The notes: generated by a model not told the origin, from the sequence alone. A DNA stretch of 64,000 bases from Flavobacterium sp. K5-23 (GCF_023278045.1 NZ_CP056783.1:1459501-1523500); one strand, 5' to 3'; counted from the first letter of the stretch, positions 26,793-37,402 are shown. Numbers and translations are program-made.

Positions 26793-27485
26793 ATGGAGCA
26801 AACTAATTTTCCTATTACCCATTGGTCCGAAGACGACAAACCACGTGAAAAACTTATGCTTAAAGGCAGGGTAGCGTTGAGCGATGCTGAATTGATTGCT
26901 ATATTAATTGGTTCGGGCAGTAGGAACGAATCCGCAGTGGAGTTGAGTAAAAAAATTCTGAAAAGTGTTGAGGGAAATCTTAATGCTTTGGGTAAATTAT
27001 CAATTTCACAGCTAATCCAATTTAAAGGAATAGGAGAGGCCAAGGCAATTTCTATTATTTCAGCATTAGAACTAGGAAGACGTAGAAGAGCTGAAGAGGC
27101 AGTTGAATTAATTAAGATTACTTCAAGTAAAATGATTTTTGAAATCATGCAGCCTATTATTGGAGAATTACCGCACGAAGAATTTTGGATTATTTATTTA
27201 AACAATTCGAATAAAATTCTTTCTAAATCGCAATTGAGTAAGGGTGGAATCACAGGGACTTTAGTTGACGTACGAATTGTATTTAAAGCCGCTTTGGAAT
27301 TTGGGGCGACAGCATTGATATTATGCCATAACCATCCTTCGGGCACCTTAATTCCGAGTGATGCCGACAAGCATATAACTAAAAAATTAAAATTAGCAGG
27401 CGAAAGTTTAGAGATAAAAGTTCTCGACCATTTGATTGTGACTGAGAATAATTATTTTAGCTTTGTCGATGAAGGAATTTTTTAA
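26793..27485 (+). CDS. radC: RadC-family JAB/JAMM-domain protein
   Basis: The 230-residue protein has an N-terminal UPF0758 segment with a helix-hairpin-helix (LIQFKGIGEAKAISIISALE) and a C-terminal JAMM metalloprotease-like domain. The metal motif HxH-x7-S-x2-D is intact: H179, H181, S189 and D192, in CHNHPSGTLIPSDAD. The name implies DNA repair, but the biochemical role of RadC is unsettled. A HAD-phosphatase gene follows after 11 bases. Confidence 0.92.
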   Translation: MEQTNFPITHWSEDDKPREKLMLKGRVALSDAELIAILIGSGSRNESAVELSKKILKSVEGNLNALGKLSISQLIQFKGIGEAKAISIISALELGRRRRAEEAVELIKITSSKMIFEIMQPIIGELPHEEFWIIYLNNSNKILSKSQLSKGGITGTLVDVRIVFKAALEFGATALILCHNHPSGTLIPSDADKHITKKLKLAGESLEIKVLDHLIVTENNYFSFVDEGIF

Positions 27486-27496
27486 AAAAGGTAGTG

Positions 27497-28186
27497 ATGA
27501 AAATTGATAATATAAAAGATGTTTTTTTTGATTTAGATCATACCCTTTGGGATTTTGATAAAAACTCCGAAATAACTTTTGCGAATATCTTTAAAAGGAG
27601 CCATCCCGCAATTGAAATTAAAACGTTTATCGAGAAATATGTTCCTATCAATCAAGCTTGTTGGAAGTTGTATCAGTACGATAAGATTTCTCATCAGGAA
27701 TTGCGTTATAATAGATTGAAACATTCTTTTGATGCGTTGAATTATACAATTTCTGATGAAGACATAGATTTGATTTCGGTTGAGTATATTCAGTTTTTAC
27801 CAGATAATAATCATCTTTTTGACGGTACTATAGAGGTGTTGGATTACCTAAACGAAAATTACAATTTGCATATTATCACTAATGGTTTTGCTGATGTGCA
27901 ATCCAAAAAAATAAGTAATTCAAATTTATCTAATTATTTCGATACAATTACAAATTCGGAAATGGCTGGTGTTAAGAAACCAAATTCTATCATATTTGAT
28001 TATGCTTTAAACTTAGCTAAAGCCAAAAAAGAAACGAGTATAATGATAGGGGATTCACTGGAAGCAGATGTTCAGGGTGCATTGGATTTTGGGCTTGACG
28101 CTATTTTTTTTAATGAAAATAAAGTTGACGCAGCACCATATATTAAACAAATTAATCATTTATTAGATCTTAAAAATTACTTGTAA
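27497..28186 (+). CDS. YjjG-family HAD phosphatase (noncanonical pyrimidine nucleotidase type)
   Basis: The 229-residue HAD hydrolase has the nucleophile motif DLDHTLWDFD (D12 and D14), the second motif IITNGF, and the late acidic motif MIGDSLEADVQGAL. These match the YjjG/YfnB subgroup, which dephosphorylates pyrimidine nucleotides, including noncanonical ones. I use the ATG at 27497; a GTG directly before it adds only one residue. It lies 11 bases after radC. Confidence 0.88.
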   Translation: MKIDNIKDVFFDLDHTLWDFDKNSEITFANIFKRSHPAIEIKTFIEKYVPINQACWKLYQYDKISHQELRYNRLKHSFDALNYTISDEDIDLISVEYIQFLPDNNHLFDGTIEVLDYLNENYNLHIITNGFADVQSKKISNSNLSNYFDTITNSEMAGVKKPNSIIFDYALNLAKAKKETSIMIGDSLEADVQGALDFGLDAIFFNENKVDAAPYIKQINHLLDLKNYL

Positions 28187-28277
28187 ATTTTGAGATAAAC
28201 ACAGCTGAAATTCGACACGAACACGAATGAAGATGTGCCATTTTACCAAGAAATTATAATTCAATAAATAACTTTTT

Positions 28278-29012
28278 ATGAAAAAACAAATTCTTTTTCT
28301 ATTCCTTCTTGTTTCAAGCCTTGGAATCGCCCAATCTGTAAATGATTACTCAGCAGTTATTGTGCCTTTAAAATATGATTTTTTAAGTGTTGAGAATGCG
28401 TATCGTTTAAACACAATTTCCAAGTATAATATTCAAAAAGCAGGTTTTGAAGCTTTTTATGTTTCTGAAATTGCTGAAAATGTAATAGGAGATAAATGTG
28501 ATTTATTATATCTTGATGTAGAAAAAGAAAGTGGCTTACTGACTACTAAACTTTTTGTACTACTTAAGGATTGTAATGGGAAAGTAGTTTTTCAATCAAA
28601 TGTTGGGAAAAGTAAGGAAAAAAGTTATGATGAAGCCTACCGGGAAGCATTAAACGATGCCTTTTTATCTATTTATAAATTGAATTATAAATACAATGGC
28701 AATTCTAATAAAAATGAAATTAAAAAGGAGCTTGTCGAAGTTAAGGTTAAGGATGAAAAGGTGAAAGTAGAGAGCAGTGTTCTTGTCAGCTCAGATTTAT
28801 TGTCAGTTGAGAAAATAATTAATGGATACATATTAATAGATTCTCAATCCTCTAAAGTAGTCTTGAAAATGTATAAAACTTCTAATGACAACATTTTTAT
28901 AGGACAATCCAAAACTAAAAACGGAGTTGTAATCATAAAAGGAGACAATGCTACTTTTGAATATTATGAAAACGATAAATTAATTACGGATAAATTAAAC
29001 TTTAAGTTATAA
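28278..29012 (+). CDS. Secreted protein of unknown function
   Basis: The 244-residue protein starts with a clear signal peptide (MKKQILFLFLLVSSLGIAQ). Residues 20-145 look like one alpha/beta domain (NDYSAVIVPLKYDFLSVENA, with Cys in GDKCDLLYLD and KDCNGKVVF). A Lys/Glu-rich linker (KNEIKKELVEVKVKDEKVKV) follows, then a small beta-rich C-terminal domain. I do not recognise a family. It is convergent with rarA, only 22 bases apart, with no clear terminator between them. Confidence 0.75.
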   Translation: MKKQILFLFLLVSSLGIAQSVNDYSAVIVPLKYDFLSVENAYRLNTISKYNIQKAGFEAFYVSEIAENVIGDKCDLLYLDVEKESGLLTTKLFVLLKDCNGKVVFQSNVGKSKEKSYDEAYREALNDAFLSIYKLNYKYNGNSNKNEIKKELVEVKVKDEKVKVESSVLVSSDLLSVEKIINGYILIDSQSSKVVLKMYKTSNDNIFIGQSKTKNGVVIIKGDNATFEYYENDKLITDKLNFKL

Positions 29013-29034
29013 AAAAGCTGTCTGAATTAATAGA

Positions 29035-30312
29035 CTAATAACCATATTTACCCTTCCATCTGTTTTTTAAGAACTCGCGTGTGGTGTTTTCTCTTGAGTT
29101 ATTTCCGGGGATATACAAAGGCGTGTTGCTTACAGCGTCAGGTAGAAATTCCTGTTCTGCAAAATTATTCGCGAAATCATGAGAATATTTATACTCTTCA
29201 CCATAGCCTAATTCTTTCATTAGTTTTGTTGGTGCATTGCGTAGATGAATAGGAACGGGCAAATCACCAGTTTGTTTTACCAGTTGCTGTGCACTACCAA
29301 TAGCTAAATAAGACGCATTACTCTTAGGAGATGTGGCAAGATAAATTGCACATTGACTTAAGAGAATTCGGCTTTCGGGATATCCTATGGTTGTAACTGC
29401 CTGAAAAGTATTGTTAGCCATTATCAGTGCCGTAGGATTTGCATTTCCTATGTCTTCACTAGATAATATTAACATACGTCGTGCAATGAATTTCACATCT
29501 TCACCACCTTCTATCATTCTGGCTAGCCAATAGACAGCTCCGTTTGGGTCACTCCCACGTATTGATTTTATAAAAGCTGAAACTATATCGTAATGCTGTT
29601 CTCCACTTTTGTCATATAAAACCGTGTTTTGTTGCACTAATGCAAATACGCGTTCATTGGTGATGATAATTTCATCTTCAGAGGATGCATTTACGACAAG
29701 TTCAAAGATATTTAATAGCTTACGTCCATCTCCGCCAGAAAGGCGCAACAACGCCTCTGTTTCACTTAGTTTTATGTTTTTCGAAGCTAAAAAGCTATCT
29801 TTTGTCATAGCGCGTTGTAAAAGAGATTCTAAATCTTCTTTTGTAAATGCGTTTAAAATATACACCTGACATCTGGATAGTAAAGCTGGAATAACTTCAA
29901 AACTTGGGTTTTCTGTAGTTGCTCCAATAAGAGTTATCCATCCTTTTTCTACAGCGGCTAATAAAGAGTCCTGTTGTGATTTACTAAAACGATGAATTTC
30001 GTCAATAAATAAAATTGGGTTTTTAGAAGTAAAAAGTCCGCCACTTTGTTTAGCTTTATCAATAACATCTCTAATGTCTTTTACCCCAGAATTTATTGCG
30101 CTCAAAATATAAAAAGGACGTTTCGATTCTTGTGCGATAATTTGGGCTAGAGTCGTTTTCCCCGTTCCTGGAGGTCCCCATAATATTAATGAAGGGATTA
30201 TTCCTTTAGCGATTTGTTGTGTCAGAGAACCATTTGGCCCTATCAAATGGGATTGACTGATGTATTCTTCTAGTTTTTGAGGACGTATGCGTTCTGCTAA
30301 AGGTGCTTCCAT
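29035..30312 (-). CDS. rarA: Replication-associated recombination protein A (AAA ATPase)
   Basis: RarA (MgsA) is a clamp-loader-like AAA ATPase acting at stalled replication forks. Walker A is GPPGTGKTT (residues 46-54), Walker B is FIDEIHRF (about 102-109), and the sensor-1 region is [12 protein letters not shown]. The C-terminal tetramerisation domain is present, ending [21 protein letters not shown] plus the usual tail. The 425-residue length is normal. Its ATG lies four bases after a -7 element. Confidence 0.95.
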   Translation of the reverse strand: MEAPLAERIRPQKLEEYISQSHLIGPNGSLTQQIAKGIIPSLILWGPPGTGKTTLAQIIAQESKRPFYILSAINSGVKDIRDVIDKAKQSGGLFTSKNPILFIDEIHRFSKSQQDSLLAAVEKGWITLIGATTENPSFEVIPALLSRCQVYILNAFTKEDLESLLQRAMTKDSFLASKNIKLSETEALLRLSGGDGRKLLNIFELVVNASSEDEIIITNERVFALVQQNTVLYDKSGEQHYDIVSAFIKSIRGSDPNGAVYWLARMIEGGEDVKFIARRMLILSSEDIGNANPTALIMANNTFQAVTTIGYPESRILLSQCAIYLATSPKSNASYLAIGSAQQLVKQTGDLPVPIHLRNAPTKLMKELGYGEEYKYSHDFANNFAEQEFLPDAVSNTPLYIPGNNSRENTTREFLKNRWKGKYGY

Positions 30313-30316
30313 ATTG

Positions 30317-30324
30317 CAAAATTA
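30317..30324 (-). promoter_or_regulatory. -7 promoter element four bases before the rarA ATG
   Basis: The minus strand reads TAATTTTG, then CAAT, then ATG. The spacing predicts a leaderless rarA transcript. Confidence 0.6.
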
Positions 30325-30519
30325 CTGTTTTTTATTAAAAGCTAATTCAGCATCACATATTATCTTCTTTGAAATTGTAGTTTATGATTTAGGCGAATTC
30401 TTCTTTAAATAGAAGCCTTATATTTTATGCTATGACAAAATTGCATTAAATTGTCTTTGGTTACATATTTGTTATGTATTTATTATTAATTTAATTGTTT
30501 AAAATCAAAGAAATACTAA

Positions 30520-31290
30520 ATGGATAAAAATTTTAAATTCACAAATGCTGTAGTTGGACTTCCACTTTTTTTTGTGTTGTTTCTATGGTTTATTTATTGG
30601 CTTGAAATCCGTTTTGATTTTGATTTTGTTACAAATGGAGTTTTTCCCAGGACATTTTCAGGGTTACAGGGAATTATATTTAGTCCATTTATTCATTCTG
30701 ATATTGATCATCTTTATAATAATTCCATCCCGCTTTTAGTTTTATTAGCTGCTTTACAGTTTTTTTATGCTAAGGAATCTCTTTATGTTATTTGTTATGG
30801 AATTTTATTTTCAGGTTTTTTAACCTGGGTTATAGGGAGATCAAATTATCATATTGGGGCAAGTGGTTTGATATATGTATTAGTGAGCTTTATCTTTTTT
30901 AAAGGGATCTTGACAAGATATTATCGACTGGTTGCTTTGTCACTTACTGTTATTATGTTATACGGAGGAATGGCTTGGTATGTTTTTCCCGAAGTAGATA
31001 ATGCCGTTTCCTGGGAAGGCCATCTTTCAGGATTTATAGTGGGTTTTGTCTTTGCCTTTATGTTTAGGACACCTGAATATAAGAAAGTAATTAAATACGA
31101 TTGGGAACAGCCAGATTATAATCCTTTGGAAGATAAATTTATGCAGCGATTTGATAAAAATGGAAATTTCGTGAATTTGCCTCCTGTTATTGAAGTAGAA
31201 AATGGGTTTTCTACTTATTATACTTCAAGTTGTTCTGTGGGTTATTGTATAATTCCAAATAAAGAAAATGATTTAGATACTGATAATTAA
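30520..31290 (+). CDS. Rhomboid-family intramembrane serine protease
   Basis: Rhomboids cut substrate proteins within the membrane. The protein (256 residues) has six predicted helices, the serine motif GASG with S115, the catalytic histidine H168 in WEGHLSGF, and the early HLYNN segment that supplies the oxyanion-side Asn. A soluble C-terminal tail of about 70 residues, with two Cys in SSCSVGYC, follows the last helix. The substrate is unknown. It converges on the SusCD pair, with a hairpin terminator between. Confidence 0.9.
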   Translation: MDKNFKFTNAVVGLPLFFVLFLWFIYWLEIRFDFDFVTNGVFPRTFSGLQGIIFSPFIHSDIDHLYNNSIPLLVLLAALQFFYAKESLYVICYGILFSGFLTWVIGRSNYHIGASGLIYVLVSFIFFKGILTRYYRLVALSLTVIMLYGGMAWYVFPEVDNAVSWEGHLSGFIVGFVFAFMFRTPEYKKVIKYDWEQPDYNPLEDKFMQRFDKNGNFVNLPPVIEVENGFSTYYTSSCSVGYCIIPNKENDLDTDN

Positions 31291-31390
31291 TTCTCTTCAA
31301 GTTTTTTATTATTGCTATATAAAGTTTTATAGAAGGAAACTTGTGTGTTGTTCTGGGTTTTATTTTGTTTTAAATTTTATTATTTTCCAA

Positions 31391-31428
31391 AAAAAAAACA
31401 GTTACAAGATTTAACTTGTAACTGTTTT
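31391..31428 (-). terminator. Intrinsic terminator of the first susCD pair
   Basis: CAGTTACAAG (31399-31408) pairs with CTTGTAACTG (31415-31424) around ATTTAA, extended by AAAA/TTTT. On the minus strand eight U follow. It may also stop rhomboid transcription on the plus strand, where TTTT follows. Confidence 0.85.
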
Positions 31429-31490
31429 GAAATATTAATATATCATCTAAAATAAAATTTTGAATTCTCTAGATGAAATATATTTTTGTA

Positions 31491-32987
31491 TTAATTTGGA
31501 TTTTGAACAATGTTAGGGTTAGCATTTATTTCCGATCTTGGTAAAAGCCATTGCCATCTTTTGTCTCCTGCTGGAATACTCATTACAAGTGCAACTGAAG
31601 CAATATGGTTAGAAGTAGTAGCTGGTACTGTAGTAGGACCAACTCTGTCTAAAGGAGAGTCAGTTCTTTTTAAATCGTAAAATCTAAATCCTTCACCCCA
31701 TAATTCAATTCTTCTGTGTAAGTAAATCTCATTTAATAAAGTTTGTCCTGTAGAAGTAGATTTTACATATGCAGGATTTCTTGTTGTAATTAAATTGAAT
31801 AAAATTTGAGAAGCAGTAGCGTCATTCATTTTTGCTTTTGCTTCAGCTTCAATTAGGAACATTTCAGCAATACGCATATAAGGAACATCACATCTACTGT
31901 CTCCTGTACTTACCGCAAGGAATTTTTGGCTAGTATATGGAAATTTAACAGCAGTTGAAACTAAAGTAATATTTGGGTGCTGTCCTGTTTTGCTAAAAAT
32001 TGTTGAACGCACATCAGTAGCAGGGAAAGGATCTAAAAGTTTATTAAAGATTGCTTTTGGACAAGAACGAATTACAGTTGAACTGAAGTTTCTTGACATA
32101 TATGCGCCAAAATTCGCAAAAGATTCTGATTGAAGTTCATTCACGAAACTTCCCCACATCCATTCTGAATTAGTGTAAGAATTGAATCCTGAAGTGTAAG
32201 CAGTTGTACTCATTAGAGATTTTCCTGCTCTTGCAAGTATTGCGTTTGCAGATGCTACTGGCCAGTTTTGTTGAACTAAAGCAACACGAGCTTTTAATCC
32301 TTGTGCAACTCTTAAATCTAAGTGAGAGTTGTTTGGTTTAGTATATCCAACTAATAAAGCTAAAGCATCGTCAATATCTTTGTTGATTTGCTTATATACT
32401 TCTTCAACTGTAGCACGAGGTAATTGTTCGTTAGACACTTTTAATACAAGAGGTATACCTAACTGGTTGTTTGGTATTGCAGTTGCATCATATCTTTTTC
32501 CGTACAATTGCACTAATTGGAAATGACTAAACGCACGATATAATAAAGCTTGACCTTTAATTATTTTTTTGTCTGCATCTGATCCTGATGCTACATCTAC
32601 AGCTTCTAATATAGTATTTGCATTTCTGTTTATTCTATAAAAAGTTCTGTATGGGAAAGCAACATCTTGTGAGTTTTCATTGCTTAGGTTATTCCAATTG
32701 TATACTCCTAAAAACCAACCGTTAGATATTGGGTAAACAATGTCTTCACCAGCAATATCTACTTGTTGCATACATCCTGCAATACCAGTTTCGTTTTGTC
32801 CTTCATATCTAATATAAAGTGATCTGTGGACTCCGTTTAATAAAGAGAATAAATTTGCTGTTGTAGAAGTTGCTGATTCGAAATCTACAAACTCCGTAGG
32901 TTTTTTCACTAAGAAATCTTCTGAACACGAGCTTAATGACAGTATCGATAATACCACCAATAAAATTGTTTTGTTAAGTGTTTTCAT
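31491..32987 (-). CDS. SusD/RagB-family outer-membrane lipoprotein (pair 1)
   Basis: SusD lipoproteins cap a SusC channel and help capture nutrients at the cell surface. The lipobox LSLSSC gives lipidated C21. The protein (498 residues) shows the RagB/SusD fold, with helical TPR-like pairs (ALLYRAFSHFQLVQLYGK near residue 146) and the family C-terminus (ELWGEGFRFYDLKRTD, then LLPRSEINANPNIVQNPN). It begins 9 bases after its SusC partner and ends before a strong terminator. No glycosidase or other degradative gene is adjacent, so the substrate is unknown. Confidence 0.93.
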   Translation of the reverse strand: MKTLNKTILLVVLSILSLSSCSEDFLVKKPTEFVDFESATSTTANLFSLLNGVHRSLYIRYEGQNETGIAGCMQQVDIAGEDIVYPISNGWFLGVYNWNNLSNENSQDVAFPYRTFYRINRNANTILEAVDVASGSDADKKIIKGQALLYRAFSHFQLVQLYGKRYDATAIPNNQLGIPLVLKVSNEQLPRATVEEVYKQINKDIDDALALLVGYTKPNNSHLDLRVAQGLKARVALVQQNWPVASANAILARAGKSLMSTTAYTSGFNSYTNSEWMWGSFVNELQSESFANFGAYMSRNFSSTVIRSCPKAIFNKLLDPFPATDVRSTIFSKTGQHPNITLVSTAVKFPYTSQKFLAVSTGDSRCDVPYMRIAEMFLIEAEAKAKMNDATASQILFNLITTRNPAYVKSTSTGQTLLNEIYLHRRIELWGEGFRFYDLKRTDSPLDRVGPTTVPATTSNHIASVALVMSIPAGDKRWQWLLPRSEINANPNIVQNPN

Positions 32988-32996
32988 GATATTGTA

Positions 32997-35900
32997 TTAA
33001 AAGTTTAAATTGATTCCTAATGAAATAGTTCTTGATGGTGAGAATCTATTTTGTGTAGTTCCATTAAAATTCGCTTGAGGGTCCATTCCTTTGCTTTTAG
33101 TGAATAACGCTATGTTTTCCCCATTAATATAAAACTTAGCTGCATCAATTTTTAATTTCGAAATTGCGTTTGTTGGTAAGTTGTATGATAACGAAACTTG
33201 TCTTAAAGATAAGTAATCTGAATCTACTAACCAACGATCAGAAGCTGCATTATGTTGAGCACTTCTAGCAATGTTTAATACTGGAACATTAGTAATGTCA
33301 CCTGGTTTTTGCCATCTGTTTAAGGCGTCAATGTGTAAAGCAGAACCATAGCTGTTACCTGAATGCATTAAAGCAGCATAGTTAGAATCGTAAGTTTTCC
33401 CTCCTAATTGGTATGTAAATAATACATCCATCTGGAAGCCTCCAATTTTAAAAGTATTCGTGAAACTACCAAACAAATCAGGTAAAGACGAACCATTGTA
33501 TTGGTATAACGCTTTGTTTTGATTTGTTGTAACATTAACTCCATTTACTGTTCTTGAATCAGTATCAGTAGGTGTTGTTAATAATGGATCAACGATATAT
33601 AAAGCAAATCCATCAGTTGGATCTACACCATACCAAGTTCTTAACCAATAGTCGTAAATAGAACTTCCTACTGAATATTTTTTAGTACCAGTAATAATTT
33701 CTTTTTGTGGTAATGCAGTTATTTCATTTTTAATCGTAGAAGCATTGATGTTTATGTTCCATGAGAATTCTTTTGTTTTTACAATCATTCCATCTAATGA
33801 AACTTCAAATCCTTGATTAAACATAGATCCAATGTTTTCAGTTTTAGAATCTAATCCTGAAGAAACTGGTACAGGTACGTTAAAAATCAATCCGTCAGTT
33901 GTTCTGTTGTAGTATTCTACAGAACCTCTTAATCTATTTCCAAAAAAAGCAAAATCTAGAGCGACGTCTTTTTGAGTGTTTTTTTCCCATTTTAGATTAG
34001 GAGCTCCTTGATCATTAGTTAAAATTCCAACTTCGCTGGCATTATTTAATCCTAATGAAAATGTTGGGGCACCTATGTAATAATTCAAACCACCATAGCT
34101 AATATGAGAATCATTACCTACTTCTCCTACAGAAGCTCTGAATTTTAAATCATTTATCCAAGATTGTTTTTCAAGAAAAGATTCTTTTCCTAAGTTCCAT
34201 GCAGCACCTACAGAGTAGAAATTACCCCATTTGTTAGCTTCAGCAAACTTTGAAGAACCATCTCTACGTACAGAAGCAGATAAAATATATCTTTCATTAT
34301 AATCATACCCTACACGAGAGAAATAGGATTCAGTAGCATAATTTCTTGTATATGAATTTAATGTAGATACCGTAAGATAGTTGATAAATTCATTATTGTT
34401 AGGTACACCTTGTCCTCTTTTTGAACCAAAAATGTAATTATACTCATAATCAAAACTTTCATGTCCAGCTAATGCGCTGAAATTATGATTTTTTATGCTT
34501 TTACTATATTCAAGTAATTGATTAAATGTAATTCCTGTAGTGATAGTGTTAGTTCGAGATGCATATCCATCAGGAGCACCATCTCCAATCAATGTGTTCC
34601 AAAAAACATTATTGTTGAAATGAGTACCGTCATATGCAAAGTTAGTAGTGAATTTAAAGTCTTTTAGGAATTTAAACTCTAAATACGTACGTCCATTTAC
34701 AGCAAGTCCTTTGTCTCTATTTTCATTATTTAATGTTTCGTAAATAACGTTTCTTCCGTTTGATGCACTTGATCCACGTAAATCTGAATATCTTGGTGTT
34801 CCATTTGCATTAAGCAATATCGCTCCAGTTGTCGGATTGTGACTAAACACAGGATATATAGGACCCATATAACGAATAGTACGGAATGGATTATTGAATG
34901 AAGTAGAGTTTGCCGCTCCGTCAACTGCTTGATTTGAATCAGTAAAAGTTGCTGCTAGATTTACACCTGTTTTAAATGATTCATTAAGTTTAGTGTTCAC
35001 ATTTAAACGTGCTGTAGTTCTTTGGAAATCAGAGTTCAAAATAGCTCCTTCTTCATTTAAATTTCCTAAGGAAACAAAATAATTAGTTTTTTCTGTTTTT
35101 CCTTGGTAAGAGAAATCAATATTTCTTCTAACACCAGCTCTTTGTAGTTGTCTTTCCCAATCTAAATCATCTGCATATAAAAGTTGTGCATCTGGGTTTA
35201 ATTTTCCGTTAGCATCAAATAAATTTGCATTAGTTACATTAAAAGGATTGTTAACTAAATCTATAGGAGTTCTAGTTGAAGCAAAAGCATTAGCTGTAGC
35301 TAATAATGCAGGTGTACTCATAGGTCTACTGTTTCTGATAGCTTCCCATGTTAATGGGTAGTATTGAAAAGCATTAACTCTTTCATATTCAGGAATTGAT
35401 CTTGTAGAAAGACCAGTACTCATATTCAATGTGAATTTGTCTTTTGCTGCAGTTCCTTTTTTAGTAGTAATCATTACTACTCCGTTTGCTGCTTTAGATC
35501 CATAAAGAGATGTTGAAGCTGCATCTTTTAATATTGTCATACTTTCAACATCAGCTGCGTTAATGTTGTTTATGTCACCTGAAAAAGGCACTCCGTCAAC
35601 AACGTAAAGAGGTGTGTTTGAGCCACTAATAGAACTAAAACCTCTAATCCTAACTGCTGGTTGAGAACCTGGTTGCCCTGATCCACTTTGAATTTGAACA
35701 CCTGAAACGGCACCTTCAATTCCAGAAAGAATATTGGTTACAGCTCTGTTTTCCAGTTTTTCTCCTTTAATGGCAGTGGCTGAACCTGTGTAAGAAGATT
35801 TTTTAGCTTTACCATAGGCAATAACTACTACTTCATCAATAGCTACTGCACTAGATTGCATTGTAACATTTATTGAATTAGAATTTGCAATAGTTAATGT

Positions 35901-36143
35901 TTTTGTTTCCAATCCAACAAAGGATAGAATCAAAACATCTCCTGTTTTTGCATTGATAGAATATTTTCCATCAAAATTTGTTTGAACACCGTTTGATGTT
36001 CCTTTTACTTTTACATTTACTCCAGTCAGAGGTTTCCCTTCATTGTCTGAAACAACCCCAGTTATGGTTTTGTTTTGAGCAAATGTGATTTGCGTCATTA
36101 GTACTACCAATAGTACTAAAAAGCCATTAAATTTTAGTTTCAT
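32997..36143 (-). CDS. SusC/RagA-family TonB-dependent transporter (pair 1)
   Basis: SusC proteins are 22-strand outer-membrane channels energised by TonB. The 1048-residue protein has a signal peptide, an N-terminal CarboxypepD_reg domain (ITGVVSDNEGKPLTGVNVKV), the plug (PLYVVDGVPFSG, SLYGSKAANGVVMITTKKG) and a long beta-barrel ending in the aromatic SLGINLNF. It is translated just ahead of susD. Its first 15 residues are nearly identical to those of the second SusC in the window, pointing to a shared signal-peptide origin. No TAnnTTTG promoter was found in the 520 bases upstream. Confidence 0.95.
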   Translation of the reverse strand: MKLKFNGFLVLLVVLMTQITFAQNKTITGVVSDNEGKPLTGVNVKVKGTSNGVQTNFDGKYSINAKTGDVLILSFVGLETKTLTIANSNSINVTMQSSAVAIDEVVVIAYGKAKKSSYTGSATAIKGEKLENRAVTNILSGIEGAVSGVQIQSGSGQPGSQPAVRIRGFSSISGSNTPLYVVDGVPFSGDINNINAADVESMTILKDAASTSLYGSKAANGVVMITTKKGTAAKDKFTLNMSTGLSTRSIPEYERVNAFQYYPLTWEAIRNSRPMSTPALLATANAFASTRTPIDLVNNPFNVTNANLFDANGKLNPDAQLLYADDLDWERQLQRAGVRRNIDFSYQGKTEKTNYFVSLGNLNEEGAILNSDFQRTTARLNVNTKLNESFKTGVNLAATFTDSNQAVDGAANSTSFNNPFRTIRYMGPIYPVFSHNPTTGAILLNANGTPRYSDLRGSSASNGRNVIYETLNNENRDKGLAVNGRTYLEFKFLKDFKFTTNFAYDGTHFNNNVFWNTLIGDGAPDGYASRTNTITTGITFNQLLEYSKSIKNHNFSALAGHESFDYEYNYIFGSKRGQGVPNNNEFINYLTVSTLNSYTRNYATESYFSRVGYDYNERYILSASVRRDGSSKFAEANKWGNFYSVGAAWNLGKESFLEKQSWINDLKFRASVGEVGNDSHISYGGLNYYIGAPTFSLGLNNASEVGILTNDQGAPNLKWEKNTQKDVALDFAFFGNRLRGSVEYYNRTTDGLIFNVPVPVSSGLDSKTENIGSMFNQGFEVSLDGMIVKTKEFSWNININASTIKNEITALPQKEIITGTKKYSVGSSIYDYWLRTWYGVDPTDGFALYIVDPLLTTPTDTDSRTVNGVNVTTNQNKALYQYNGSSLPDLFGSFTNTFKIGGFQMDVLFTYQLGGKTYDSNYAALMHSGNSYGSALHIDALNRWQKPGDITNVPVLNIARSAQHNAASDRWLVDSDYLSLRQVSLSYNLPTNAISKLKIDAAKFYINGENIALFTKSKGMDPQANFNGTTQNRFSPSRTISLGINLNF

Positions 36144-36663
36144 ATAATATGATTTGAATTAGTGCGCCAAATATCACAACTATTTGTTAAATAAACAATA
36201 GGTATATTTTGTTTTTGTCTTTATTTTTAACGCTTGAATAAGTTATTTTAAGGTGATAAGTTTGTTTGGAATGTTAAAAACGTATTATAAAGTCAGTATA
36301 TACCTTAAAAAAGCATATTTAATTAATATTATTTTTTTGTTTTTCTTAATTTGGTGTCAAAACAAAATATTTTAAAATGACTTAAAATGTTATAAAAAAC
36401 CGTGATTCCAAATTAAAACAACAACTATTGTTTTTTAAGTTAAAAAATTATTGTGGCTTTTGTAGATTTCAAGGTATAAAGCAGGGTATGCACTTCAAAA
36501 ACAGATCCCTTTTTTAGAGTTTTGTTTAAGTTATAGGTGTTGATTTATGTTTTGCTTAAAAAAAATGTTCTCATAACAAAAAAAATGAATCAAAACCGGA
36601 GTCTTAATTCATTTTAATAGAATGTTATTTCAATTCGTTTATTTTTTAAAAGAAAGCCAGAGA
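36144..36663. other. 520-base intergenic region between the first susC and rlmB
   Basis: It is AT-rich and must contain the susC promoter, but no TAnnTTTG match is visible on the minus strand. A terminator-like hairpin for rlmB lies at 36578-36615. No open frame is supported. Confidence 0.6.
36578..36615 (-). terminator. Probable terminator of rlmB
   Basis: AAAATGAAT (36582-36590) and ATTCATTTT (36607-36615) form a 9-bp AT-rich stem with a 16-base loop. On the minus strand a run of U follows. It lies 48 bases past the rlmB stop. Confidence 0.5.
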
Positions 36664-37398
36664 TTAACTTCTTTGTCTCACCGCTTCATAAAGAAATGCT
36701 CCACACGCAACGGATACATTTAATGATCCAATTGTTCCGTACATAGGCAGTTTTGCTTTTTCATCCACAATCTTAAGTACAGATGGGTTTACTCCGCGAT
36801 CTTCAGATCCCATTATAATTGCTACAGGTTCATTTAGATTTATGTCGTATATGTTTTGATCTGTTTTTTCAGTGGCAGCAACTGTTTTTATACCGCTTGC
36901 TTGCAAAAGAAAAATAGCGTCTTTAATATGTTCTACTTTGCAAATAGGAATGTTAAATACTGCTCCAGCTGATGTTTTAACCGTATCTCCGTTTACAGGT
37001 GCTGAACCTGATTTTTGGACAATAATCCCATTTACACCTGTACACTCAGCAGTTCTAATAATTGCTCCAAAATTACGTGCGTCAGAAATTTGATCTAAAA
37101 TTAAGAATAATGGTTTTTTTCCGTTCTCAATAACAGTTTCAATAAGTGACTCTAAATCAAAAAAGGAGATAGGGGAGATGCTTGCTACGGCACCTTGATG
37201 GTTATTTGGTGTAAGTCTATTTAGCTTTTCAACTGGTACATAAGAAAAGTTGATGTTTCCTCTCTTCATCACTTTCATTAAGTCTTTCATTAGTTCGCTA
37301 CTCGCTTCCTTTTGAATGTAAACTTTATCAACTGTTGCGCCCGCTTGAATTGCCTCAATAATAGCTCTAATCCCAAATATTTGATGTTCTTTTTCCAT
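36664..37398 (-). CDS. rlmB: 23S rRNA 2'-O-methyltransferase RlmB (TrmH/SpoU family)
   Basis: RlmB methylates a conserved guanosine (Gm2251 in E. coli numbering) in 23S rRNA. The 244-residue protein has an N-terminal L30e-like substrate-binding domain (HQIFGIRAIIEAIQAG) and a C-terminal SPOUT domain. The SAM-site motifs are present: IRTAECTGVNGIIV, MGSEDRGV, and the knot segment SLNVSVACGAFLYEAV at residues 225-240. Other TrmH-family enzymes look similar, so the exact target is an inference from the best family likeness. It sits between the two susCD pairs, with its own leaderless-type promoter. Confidence 0.88.
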   Translation of the reverse strand: MEKEHQIFGIRAIIEAIQAGATVDKVYIQKEASSELMKDLMKVMKRGNINFSYVPVEKLNRLTPNNHQGAVASISPISFFDLESLIETVIENGKKPLFLILDQISDARNFGAIIRTAECTGVNGIIVQKSGSAPVNGDTVKTSAGAVFNIPICKVEHIKDAIFLLQASGIKTVAATEKTDQNIYDINLNEPVAIIMGSEDRGVNPSVLKIVDEKAKLPMYGTIGSLNVSVACGAFLYEAVRQRS

Positions 37399-37402
37399 GG
37401 TG

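Noticed and set aside
26774..27148. 124-codon minus-strand open frame over radC
   Set aside because: radC is certain in the opposite frame, and this frame has no family likeness or promoter.
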